Source of the DNA: Scedosporium boydii
Lineage: Eukaryota > Ascomycota > Sordariomycetes > Microascales > Microascaceae
Length of the DNA stretch: 64,000 bases
Assembly (NCBI GenBank): GCA_002221725.1
Contig: NJFT01000010.1
Coordinates: forward strand, 248,001 to 312,000
Direction: 5' to 3'
A model generated the notes under the pieces. It did no database searches. It was not told the origin of the DNA and was given only the letters and a program-made list of their open reading frames with translations. Of the stretch, positions 45,103 through 56,210 are shown one piece after another (position 1 is the stretch's first letter; each line of letters begins with the position of its first letter). Made by a program: the position numbers and the translations under genes.

Positions 45103-46938
45103 CTATGCACTTGGCCTTATGTCGATATCGATCTCAACTTCACACTTATACCTCCCGCAAAATTCAACTTTCCGAAGTATCGCAGTGCTATCAGATGAGT
45201 CATCTACCAGATCGCCGAGCTCCAGGAACTGGCGGAGCCAGCGGGCATCGGAGCCGGCTAGATCTCCAAGAGAGTCTTGAGATGGTCTTAGGGGAGTTCC
45301 GCGGTGCACCCTGCAAACGGGGGGGAAACGACTGCTTGCCCACCAGCCTCTATCGTAAACAGGCGCGTCAGTCGGTTTACCTAAGTCAGAAAATCCCCAA
45401 ATGACGAAAAACCCATCTCCAGATGGAGCCAAGAAACCGATGCCGCCGCAGTAATGCGCGTTATGCAGAAGATGTGTTACAACGACTGGAAAACCCAATA
45501 TAATCTGGAACAGTGTTGTCACCGGCCGCGGAACAGCGCGGGTAGCCTCGAAGATACCCAGTCCCCGCGGATATATATACACAACGAAGGGGATGTGAGG
45601 GACCATTCCCGGGAGAGTTTTGAATTCCTCATGAAGCAGAATTTTACGTCTCTCTAATGCTGACGGGTCAAACGTGGCTTGCGACAAGACTGGGACTTAA
45701 CTACAAGTTAGCATAGCCGCTAGAGATGTAACGGTGGTGCTCTTACGTTCAAAGATGTCTACTTTCTTCATTCCTGAGCAAATTCTGAGAGGACCAATAG
45801 AGCATCCACATATCGCACGCACTACAATGTAGGAATCATCTCGGGTGTTAGTCCTTTTCAGGAGTAGACCAACACACGAAAACTCGTCCGCTTCGTCTCC
45901 GTAGCTAAGCACCCCAAGCGCGAACTGGCCCGGTATCGGTCGCTTCTGCTTGGCTGGCAAGCGGAGGGTGCACGGCGCCAGATGCACATCCAACTCGAGA
46001 CCTCGGCCGGTCACTGTCATCGGTGACGCCTCCGAAACATGCTTTGTAGGCCAGAATTTCCCAGACTTGCAGAAGCATGATGGATCCGGTGCAAAGATGT
46101 CGCTGCAGTTTTGGAGATACCCTGCAGCTGGATTGTGCCACGCGAGAAGAGCCTGGTCATTGGAGTTCCGTGCGATCTGCTCCTGAAGTCGGATGAAGGC
46201 CCGGCTTCCCTCTCCGTAAGGTAGCGGCATATTGATATCAAATATGCCGAGGAGGCAGTAGGCTAGGTCTTCGGCGCGCGTTGTTCGACGTTGAGACGCC
46301 CAGGACATTTTCCGAGAGGTGCTACATGCGCAAAGAATGTCCCGGATGGACACCTTGCGGCTTAACTTCGTCCCTGTAGCGGATTCTCTCTCTAGTACCA
46401 CGGCTTCAATCGCGGTGATTTGCGCAATCTCGACAGCGAGGCTTCGACAGTCTCCAACAAATGTCCAGTTGGAGTCGAAGAACCGGACGACATCCGGAGC
46501 AATAAGCTCCTGAAGCGTCCAGCCCCGGGTGAACCATCTACCCTTAGCGAATTCACTGCCTAGGCCTAAGTCTGGCTTATCCACATACGGATGGGGGTGA
46601 GTGTAGTCGGCCAGAAACACGTAGCAAATCGCAGAATCATGGTACCATCGAAACATGGAGTTGATGGCCTCGGAGAGCTCGGCGCTGCTTGATTTGTCGA
46701 TGCAGCACGTGTCGATCCATAGATAATCGTACCCATCCTCCTGTGCACGCTTCGCGCTCTGGATAAGCTTGCTGAGGCCCTCCCCTTTGCTGGCCAGCAG
46801 GTTTTCTCGCCCCAGTTTAACATCATCGTATAAGATCTCGTCGGATCCCCAGGTATGCGACAGAATCGCATATTTAGATCTTCCATCTTCTGACGGGAAT
46901 GTCTCGAGGGCTCGAGTTTTCGTATTAAGGAGTCCCAT
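45103..46938 (-). CDS. HET-domain (heterokaryon incompatibility) protein
   Basis: Exons 46938-45747 and 45689-45103 (57-nt intron) give 592 residues. The HET domain, a TIR-like module that triggers cell death when non-self is detected, covers about residues 20-175. Its hallmark blocks are YAILSHTWGSDEILYDD, YDYLWIDTCCIDKSSSAELSEAINSMF split by short spacers, and GWTLQELIAP. After it comes the usual RKVSIRDILCACSTSRKMSWA...RAEDLAYCLLGIF region. The C-terminal part is strand-rich and unassigned. The N-terminus MGLLNT fits a myristoylation signal (Gly2, Thr6), but most HET proteins start with a similar M-x-LLNT so this may be coincidental. It sits between a CorA-like gene and the kinase-vWA gene. 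Confidence 0.94.
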
Positions 46939-47873
46939 TTCCGTATAGTCGAACTATCTGAGCGGGTTGGAAATATTCGAGACAGAGGCTTTTCCTCACG
47001 GATTTGGGGCCTCGCGGAACGACTGAGCCGAGGTGAGAATAGATGGATTTGAACCTCCCCCCTTCCCTGACAGATCTGTTGACCAGACTGCTGCGTCACT
47101 AGACCAAGTGGGAAAACACAAACAGCGATCCAGGACGACGAGCAGGTTCCGTCTTTTTCTGTCGCTCAAACATTGACAGCGTCAGTCGGTGTGACACGAC
47201 ACGTCCGATGCGGGGTCTGTGTAAGGATGTCGAATGTTCATAGATCAATTCACGTCATCGTCAAGAGCGACACCACGCGACCGGAAACGGAGGGATTCTT
47301 CAACTGTTTTATCATGACCGAAATGGCCCAGCACGGGCAGTTCTACTTGTTCTCATGGTCATAATGCAACGCCCGCTGGCGCCAACGAGGCGCAGATGAT
47401 AGCCGGGCATCCAACTAATACGATTTTTATTGGTGTTCCCTTCGGTGCTGGCAGAGTGTTTATGTTCCTTTTTAATCAAGAATAAGACATCAGTAAGATA
47501 TCAAAATCAGAACCGGTACTTTATTCACGTTTCGTCTTGCAGTCGCACGTGTTCTTCAATCGTTTTCATCTCAAACTTGTAAATTGTTCAGAGGCTGTAG
47601 ACGTTGAAGATAGCAAGCCTATTATTTGCTCTTGGTTTCGGCATGGCGTCTTGAGAATCTGTAAACTCGACCAATTCCGCCATTCCGAGATCAAGACTCG
47701 TCGACATACGTGACCCGCTACAGGCGACTTTTTGCGTCGCAGGTAGATCAGAAGCACCAATTGCTAAAACTCTTCTTCTGTCATTATAAACACATGAGTC
47801 TACAATTCCGTCCTTATATCTTACTCTAATCACTCTCAACTTTTCTTAGTATGTCCATATCCAACGAGCGTGG
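46939..47873. other. Intergenic
   Basis: No gene supported. A minus-strand open frame at 47588-47839 lacks an ATG. Confidence 0.5.
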
Positions 47874-50800
47874 TCACCCATTATGGTATGCAGATGAAAT
47901 GCCTAGCTCGTACAAACTAGGGGAATGCTGAGAGCTCCTCCCTATAGGTGTCTTATTACTTTGGTCTCCTAACGGCCAACGAGGAGATTCTCCGTCATCA
48001 GTTGAGGGGCTCGGCAAATAGCTTCGATTTGCCCCATTCACAATGGAATCCAGACGGCTATCAAGGCTGCCAAGCAGCATTTTGTGAACATCCCCGGACG
48101 ATGGTTCGGTATCAATCAAGTCGCTATGCAGAACGTTAGCGGCTAGAGTTGGTTGATGGCAGGCAAGAACACGGTGACTTACACCCCAATCTCGTCTTTC
48201 AATTCATCGTCGAGACGATTTAACCTTGCGACAGCCTCCGGGTTATGTCCGAAGCGAACAAATTGAAAGCTAATCGGCCTCTCTTCGTCTAGTTGCCGGA
48301 GAGATCGGCCATCTGCCCCGGAATCTAACTGGTCGTAGGACATCTGAAGACGGCGGAATTGATCTTTGAAGAAATACTTTACCCTCTCCTCCGTCGAATC
48401 TTCCCAGACTCCATCTGTCAAGGTAACGATCGTCTTCTTTCGACTTTTTGTCCCTGGCCGTTGCCGGTGTTTCGCTTCAGTGGGCCCGTCGTCCAGAACA
48501 GATTTCAGTGCTCGGACAATGTCTGTTTTACACCGACCATCTTTGGCCCTGGCTTTCCCCATCGCGTTCTCAAATTGAGCCACGACTTGCGTTTTGCTTT
48601 GGACGACTTTCGGCCCGGGATTAGTAAAGTACAGCTCCAGGCCGTCCTCGTCATACCCAAGGGCGCGCCATACAAGGACCCTTAAGACGTAGGTGGCTTC
48701 ATTCCAGTGTCTCCTCATGGAAGATCCGTTGTCCACAAGGAAGACCTAGAGGTTGGGAAGTGTTAGTAAATGGGCTTGGAGTTGCGCGGGCTGTTGTCTC
48801 TCTGACAGGGAAACTTACGAGATCACGGTTATCAAAATGACCTGCCAGTGCATCATCCCCAGAGGTTTTACCTTTCACTGGAGCTTCTCCCCGCCTTAGA
48901 AGTGCTCGGCCAGTCTGTTTCAGAGTCTTCGCTTCGGAAACTCCCTTGTATATGGTCTTTAGATCTCTTTCCTTGAAGTTCCTTTTCAGCTCATCCTCGA
49001 CCTCGCACCAATTCCGCACGTCTGATGTCAAAGCTGGCTGGCCATCAATAGTCTCAGCTTGTATCTCGATGGCTGCCAGCACCGAACGTCTCCTCTGCGT
49101 GGTTTTCAACTTTTGTATGCTCGACCCGTGAGCATTCGCTCTTCCACTACGGGGACCGCTGTAGACTCTTCTGATATTGCTAATGCCGTCGCTTTCGTAT
49201 ACGACCGACATGGGCCTGACGGTGTTTCGCTGCGAAGTCGGATGAAGCTCTCGCCTGTTGAGAAGATCTTCCGAGCTTCTGAACCCTCGCTCCTCACCAC
49301 TTCCGTTGATGCTTGTCCCTGCACCGCCGTCCTTTCCACTATCGCTCTGTGTGGGCTCTTGCTGCGTTTCTAGCTCTGCCTTTATGTCGAATTTCTGCAG
49401 ATACTTGACGATTTCGGGGAATTCTCCCGATCCCGGCGTATGTGCGTAGTTGTTCAGTATCTCCCGGAAGCATGCCAGGACCTCTTTTGCGGTGGCTCTA
49501 TTTCCCTCGGGCTGGAGCATCTTACTCTCAACCACGTCGAGGATCTTACCTGTGACACCGTCGCTCTGTCGGTGGATGCAGCGAAGATACTTGTGCCATT
49601 CCAAGACTTCGGGCAAGACCGTAGAACCGTTGTGAAAGGCGTAGCTGTCCGCTGCATTGCCCTTGTATTTTTCAAGAGCTGCCTTTCTCACTTTTTTATA
49701 GAGGACCACGCCCTGCTCTCCCAAAACGACAAAAGCAGCAGCCACGGAAAAAACACAACCCAAAGACCAAACGTCGCTAGTCTGGAGCACTTTGTTCTCC
49801 ATGGCTTGACCGTTGGCGTTCAGGTACGCGGATTTTTCGGGTGCCCCTAAGTAGATTATTTCGAGTTAGCAAAGGTGTCACCCAAAGTAGGCGCATGATG
49901 CAATAGACTACTGAAAGGCTACTACTGTGGCAGCATATAACCTACCATAGGCTCGCGTACCACCGTGTGCTGGTGCCCGCGGCGGCTGTATCCTTTCTTC
50001 TGTGCTCGTGGCTCGGCGTATCAAGGCTTCTCCTGGATCGCACAGCTTATAAACACCTTGAACGAAAAGGATATTCTCTGGCTTTATATCACCATGCCAT
50101 CTAAGACCAGGGCGCAATTGTTAGCTCATGCTTGTTGGGGAGTAGATTCGAACATCAAACTCACCCGTGATACTGCACTCCGTCAATCTGGAATTCGTGA
50201 ATCCGTGCCAATGCTTGAAGTAGATTTCCCAACCTCTCCCACCAGGTTTTTATCTCCTGGGGTAGATTGGGCGGCAGTTCTTCCATGAACACTCTGTTAA
50301 GGTCACTATTTCCTAGCTCGAGTAGGAGACAGGAACATTCTGCGTCGAAGAGCAACGGCGAACGGGGATTGCGGTTATAATATTGGGTCGAGTGAGTGTA
50401 TTTGATCGACCCGAGATATCTGATAACTCCTTCAATCCCAGCGAAGGCTCTCTGAGCATCTCGTTCTTTCCGGAAGGCGTCGACCCTATCTTTCGGGAAC
50501 TTCTTAACTACGACCCGGAAGATCTGGATAGTAGGTATGGCGTTAGTGAGCTGTAACATTTCCCATTGTTCGAGGCATCAGGAAGCAAACACTGGTGATT
50601 TAACGTACATCTTCTGTAGGATCGCCTTGTGACGTTCGTTTGTCAAACGGTGGTCCCTTCCACGGCACTTTCCTACGCGCATGGGGGATCGCTTTTTTCA
50701 AGTTCTCATCGACGAAATCCTCCGGAACATCCACAAGCCATATTGTAGCGTTGTGTGGGCTTACCCTCAGAGAGGACTTTTCATGGAGATCCGTGGCATA

Positions 50801-51382
50801 GAAAGGAAAGATGCGGGAGCCACTGTGGATTTTCTCCATGCCCATCGTGAGCTCTATGGCACACCAGGCGTTTTGTTCCCTGAGGAATGCCCGTATGAAG
50901 AGGTCACGTTCAAGGTCGCCACGTAGGTTTGAATACCAGTGGTGTGCGGAGATGACGTTCTCGAGAATTTCCTTGGTGAACGGCAAGGCCCTATCGTCGA
51001 TGGCTCCATCTCGAAAGCGGACTATTTCCTCCGGACAGTTTAGATAGACCAGTATGAGGAACAATGTAATGCGAGGAGCAATCTCGGTTGCCGTCAGCTG
51101 TGGTGGGCTAACGTCTATCATGTAGAACGAGGACTTCCAAAGGCGGTCAAAGGCCGACGCCCATCCTTTGAGTATAGGATCCTGTTGCGGTCCTGTCTCG
51201 CGGAGATATTTAATGATGGACTTTACCAAGTAGAACTTCCTCTGATCTGAATTCCGCCGCTCGAATCGAGGAAGTATCAGTTGCATGAACTGGTCACGCG
51301 CCTGGCTGTATTGCTTTTCCATCTCATCGAGGTGGATGGTCGTGGAGCCAGTGCCCACGCGTTTGAGCGGACTGCGATTCAT
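47874..51382 (-). CDS. Protein kinase fused to a C-terminal von Willebrand A domain
   Basis: Six exons (51382-50609, 50550-50165, 50100-49946, 49846-48819, 48745-48183, 48123-47874) give 1051 residues in frame. Residues 1-258 are an unassigned helical region. The kinase has the Lys in VVVKKFPKD, the catalytic loop WHGDIKPENIL (about 387), DPG in place of DFG (KLCDPGEA), GAPEKSAYL and SDVWSLGCVF. A Ser/Arg-rich linker spans about 560-770. From residue 781 a vWA domain starts with VFLVDNGSSM (MIDAS-like D-x-G-S-S), then KTDIVRAL (Thr) and IVTLTDGVWED (Asp). MIDAS residues coordinate a metal for protein binding. The pairing suggests a kinase brought to a partner by the vWA domain. The DPG change may reduce metal binding and activity. 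Confidence 0.92.
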
Positions 51383-52263
51383 GGTGCAATGCGATATGCT
51401 AAGGGGACCTTTGGGATAATATTGCGAGGCGTATTATCGGGGATCTTGGAAATATAGAGTACGAGGATGAACAGGGATACACCCGCCCAAATGTGTCTCT
51501 TTCAACAGGAAATACACGGCGAGCCATTTGCTGAGGTAATTAAAGTTGAATTTATATTCGTATAACTCCTTAGCACAACATTAAGGGTGCCGGCACGTCA
51601 GAACCTCGAAGACGTCATGCAGAGGCAGGCTGCAAACCGGCTAGCAATCAACGGCTTAAACACCTCATCGACACCGCAAGGGTGGTGGTCTATAGAATCA
51701 CCATGTCTGCACATTGGACAGACGCCTCCTAAACCGGTAAGGGTTTAGGTTGTACCTATACCTCGCATAAGTTTGGGGGAGCTAGCTGGTTCTGTAATCT
51801 ATCACAGCTGATATCATATCGAAGCCTATGTGATGAGAAACAATCCTGGAGTTGGGCCGCGACCAGCCTGGCTGGGCGAGAGGTGAATGCGGCTCAACTT
51901 CCTTGGAATAAGACGAATGATGCTAAAGGAGGGTCTGAAAGTGAAGGCAGCCTGCCGGGATGGTTGATGCCTGTCCACATTTCACATGCAGCCATGGGCG
52001 AGCACCATCCACACCATGTTGGCAGTTGTAATTATATATCTCAGGTCTTGTGTCGATGTCGATGTCGATTTGTATTTTTCTGCTTTCAACCGGCACCCCG
52101 CTCCTCGCACTTGTTACCGGCCTATCGTCTCGAACTGCTCGTTCCATTTCTTTCACTTTCTACTTACACTTGCCAAGCCTCTTTCTACGCCACAAACTCA
52201 GTCCTTCGACGTGGGGGTGCGCTCCCTTGCAACCTAACACGACGCGAGTGATTCGGTGCGAAC
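51383..52263. other. Intergenic
   Basis: Between divergent genes (kinase-vWA minus, small protein plus). No coding or structural feature recognised. Probably contains both promoters. Confidence 0.5.
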
Positions 52264-52832
52264 ATGTTCTTCAGAGCTAGAAAGTCCACTAAGAGCGGCG
52301 CGTCGACGCTTGCACGCAGCCAAACGGCTTTCACTCACAGCTCGAGTGAATCCTGGGCACTGAGCAGTACAGACCGGTCACAGTCCGTTTACCGTCCTAG
52401 TCAAGGCGAGATGGTCGAAGAGAAGATACCATCATACGGACTCGACTGGAGTGATGTCCGAGACTACCTGTGCGGGGTATTCAAAACCGAGGATCCCTTC
52501 TGGAGAATACCGCAGGTCCTGGTATGAGCAGTTGTTTATCTCACCCATGGAGACAACTAATCACTGACGACAGATGTGGCGCAGGTACCAGAGGCAGACT
52601 ACTTCTCCATGACTCTCCCACGAAAATTAACGCCTGTAAGGCAACACCCATTTCCATTTCCTTCTTGGTTCGCATCTTGCAATGCAGTCTTGGGCTGTGA
52701 CTGACCGTCTCCTAGAAGGAGAAAAACCACATCTATAACCTTCAACAAATCGACAAGACCCAAATGAAGCGGAAGCAAGAACGAGAACGACGTCTTCAAC
52801 TACGGGAAAGAAACCTTGGATTGGGAGGGTGA
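52264..52832 (+). CDS. Small orphan protein, 141 residues
   Basis: Exons 52264-52521, 52585-52635 and 52716-52832, joined by GT-AG introns of 63 and 80 nt, keep frame throughout. The N-terminus is Ser/Thr-rich (RARKSTKSGASTLARSQTAF). A middle block (YGLDWSDVRDYLCGVFKTEDPFWRI) looks folded. The C-terminus is a highly basic, probably coiled helix (IDKTQMKRKQERERRLQLRE split by its end). No family recognised. Two clean introns argue that it is a real gene. Confidence 0.65.
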
Positions 52833-53549
52833 AATGAATCGCATCCTGGTTAGCTGGTGAAGAGCCTGAAGGCCCGAACCCTCCTCAAAAGACTACCACC
52901 CGTCCTGGACTAGGCATTTTCTGTTCATTATGCAGTATCAAAGTACCAATACATGTCTAGTTACGATTGGAAAGGAACAGTTGTGCAATCAGAGTGATTG
53001 GCTTGGCGTTAAACACCGGTGAATGAGCACATTCAGGCAGGGTCTCACATTTCTGCCCAGCGTAGACCACTGCATGAGAAAACACCAATAAAATTGAACA
53101 AAATTCGAATCCCGGTGTTGACGGCGCAGTGGCTGCGGTGTTCATTGGAATGGAAGAGCCGCAAAATCCACCAATTCTTAATGACATTTCGGCATGACAT
53201 CACTTTCGACCGGGGTTGGCATCCAGACCTACAAAAGTGAGGCGTTAGGTATGGCATGTGTCCAGCCGGTTCCGAAAGAGGCAAATTCCGGTTCGCCCAC
53301 GTGTATCTTACACGAGTGAGACTTGGAGTCTTTCGAGCTCAAACTACCTCGTCCACGGAAGTGAAGTTGAAGAGCGCCTCGACAATCTTCACCCGAGCCA
53401 CAGTGCCCGATATCATACGGTCGAACGGTCCATGCTACTATCGCGGAGGGTTCATAAAGAATTTATATCGACGTCTCTCCTTTCAAAACTCGGAAACCCT
53501 TTTCAGCACGCCCTCGCTACAACTGGACCTAGTATAATATCGTGGCAAA
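52833..53549. other. Intergenic
   Basis: No gene supported; short open frames only. Confidence 0.5.
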
Positions 53550-55513
53550 ATGGCGGAACCTGCAGTCTCCGAGACCAACGAAGCTATATCTGATCTTGGG
53601 GTGCCGAATGATTTCATAGCTTCATACAAGGACTACCAGAATTATCCAAAATGCATCATCGATAGGGCGAAGTATGGAGACGCACTTCTGGAAGAGTACG
53701 ACGGGCGTCTTCTGGAGAGGTCCGAAGCCCTCAATCTATTTGTGGAAGATGACGTCGAAATACCATATCGAGAAGTCGGCAAGGATCGTCGAGTAATCGA
53801 AGAAATTCTATGGGGCGACGCCGACGTGTCGAGTTATTTGACGGACCCGAGCGACCTCAGATCCGTGCCTGGCTCAGCCCCAGATCCGGTATTCCGCGCC
53901 ATGTAAGTTGATACACTCCACCTCCCCAGTGATTTCACGCCTCGTGTGAGTATTACCAGCAATAAACAACCTACTAATTTCAATGAATTAGCTCCCTAAT
54001 AACCGCTGGCTCCACTCAGCCCCTGGAAACGACTCGGGAGTCACTCAAGCGGATCCTGGCCTATTTCCAGGTCATGCCCGAATTTCTCGAATTCCTCTAC
54101 ATCTTCGGTCGGCGCGATGGGCTTGACTCCGAGCTCAGGTCCAGTGGATTCCGAACGGACGTGGCTCTATCTGAGCCGAATCCGGCACACATCATCAAAT
54201 CGCTCAACCGAAGCGGGAGGAGGTATCAGATGTGCTATTCACTCAAGAGCGTCAGCATAAATAAAGACCTCGATGAAAAGGTTCACGGGCACGGGGAGTG
54301 GAAGATACGCAATGCTGCATTTCACCATCAATTCGATGTGGGGAGCCACACCCAATTATGGATTCTGGGGGATCAGAAGGTGAAGCTGCACGCGTTGTTA
54401 GGAACGCAGTTGGCGAAGGGACAAAGCTACCCTGAAAGATTCGGTACCTTTCAGCAAGCGTTCAGGACAAGCTTGGATACGCATCTCCTTTACTGCCGGT
54501 CCGCATGCCAAGACTGGCGCTGGTTCATCTGCTCAATGGAAGACAAAATTCAAGATCTGGTGAGTCAAGCGGCTTAAACTGAGCACATTGCATTGGAATT
54601 GTTGATGTTAAGGCTTCATAAAATAGACTATCCATTGTCTCCTTCCGCCTCGCACTGGCGGAGAGAACACCAATTTCTGGGATCCTGAAGGCGTGAGAAT
54701 CTTACAACAGGAAGAGGAACGAGTTAACACAACGATCATGACGTTGAAATCAAACGTGGAGATTATTACTCGGCTAGTAAAATTCTTCCGCTCGCTCGTA
54801 AAGAATCCCGGGTTCCCAGAGAAGGAAGCGAGCGAGCAAAGCGTGCTCGACTTCACTTCCCGCCTTGAAGAGCTTACTTACGACTTGGAGACTCAAATGT
54901 CAAGGGCTCAAGTACTATCAAAATTGGTTACGGACCGGAAAAGCATTGTCAGTTAAACTGGCACAATACTTTATTGGACTGATCCGAGTCTCGGACTGAC
55001 ACTTCTCGTTTACAGCTGATCCAACATCTCCAGATCCAAACAGTAGCGCAACAGGAGAGGGTGGCACATGCCATGGGGCTTGAAGCCATTGCCGTCCGCG
55101 TCATAGCGGTGATAACCTTGGTCTTCCTTCCAGCCACGTTTGTTTCAGTAAGTTCTCAAAAGTTACCATCGACCGGAAGCAGTGCAACTAAGTGTGTTCG
55201 TTCTTTTTAGACCTTTTTCAGCACAGATGTCATCAAGTATCAGCCTGATGATGAGGTAAAGTCTGGGAGTCCGCCACAGCAGTATTCCAGTCGAGCCCTG
55301 AAAATGTTCTTTGCAGTATCAATCCCGCTGATGGCGATTACCTTTGGTATTGCCATCGGTTGGTATTGGTTCGAGCGACGGCAGAAGAGGATGAAATACA
55401 AGCGCATCCAGCTCGATGGAGAAGCGCTCGAAGGCACATACACTGACCCGGCGCATCTGAAATTCCCGTGGGAGTACTGGAAGGATGGGAGGATACCTTC
55501 TAAAAGCCTGTGA
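53550..55513 (+). CDS. CorA-like membrane protein (second of two)
   Basis: Exons 53550-53902, 53992-54559, 54627-54947, 55016-55147 and 55211-55513 give 558 residues. The soluble N-terminal domain includes the fungal CorA-like block LEFLYIFGRRD and a long helical stretch (RILQQEEERVNTTIMTLK). Two C-terminal membrane helices follow: VIAVITLVFLPATFVSTFFS (about 440-460) and LKMFFAVSIPLMAITFGIAI (about 487-508), ending in a basic tail. The FLPATFVSTFFST motif is the standard fungal CorA-like signature, again without G-M-N. One donor is weak (GTCAGT at 54948), but the join is in frame. Related in layout to the gene at 42181; sequence identity outside the helices is low by eye. Confidence 0.9.
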
Positions 55514-55779
55514 GGGTGTGGGTGTATGGGTTAGAGCCAATCTCGACATCTCACTAGAGAGTGGAGAAGGCTCGAGGCTTAGAATAGATCAATATATCAG
55601 TCTCATGCTCTCACTCATCTTTGCTTTTCCCCCTTCTCACCCAAATACTGCCGAAAAAGGCACCGTAATCTCCCTAATTACCAAAACCCATGCTGTGATT
55701 GGCTAAACCCCCTAATATGCAAATAAACTTCGTTCCCCCATGCCCAATTTCTCCCCCATCAAGCTTCGCCCGCACTGGG
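55514..55779. other. Intergenic
   Basis: 3' flank of the second CorA-like gene. Nothing recognised. Confidence 0.5.
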
Positions 55780-55973
55780 CGTTTGGCCTTTGATTAAACC
55801 CATCGTTAGTCTGAGAGATCAGTTCCACCACCTGACCTATCTCATGACAGGTACTGGATAGGGATTTTCAAATATAAAATATTAGAGGATATACCCATTT
55901 GACACGTGCTCTAGGATATGCCCGATGGTGTCGCTGATCTCTCGCATTAACGTTTAAAATCCTGGTATAGGTT
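55780..55973. mobile_element. Degenerate Tc1-derived MITE
   Basis: The right end (CATTAACGTTTAAAATCC... to TA at 55974) matches the terminal motif of the MITE at 21285. The left part (CGTTAGTCTGAGAGATCAG near 55804) matches that MITE's CGTTAGTGCGAGAGATCAT. The left terminus is decayed, so its boundary is approximate. It lies about 240 bp upstream of the NRAMP pseudogene. Confidence 0.7.
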
Positions 55974-56210
55974 TAGATCTCCACAACCGCCGCTGGTACT
56001 AGTGTCTGGCCTGTAGGTGTTGCTTTCTTTCCCTTCACAGATCGCGGATCGTACAAAACCTGCTTTTTACGTGGGCCCAAGTTGGAGGAAATCAAGCCCT
56101 TTATTAGGTGCGAAATACGGTACTGGGACACCTAGCACACGATCCACAAGCAAGCAGTAATTAGCGGATTTCACAACGAGTAATTGGCCGTCAAAGTGCG
56201 GATCGGCAGC

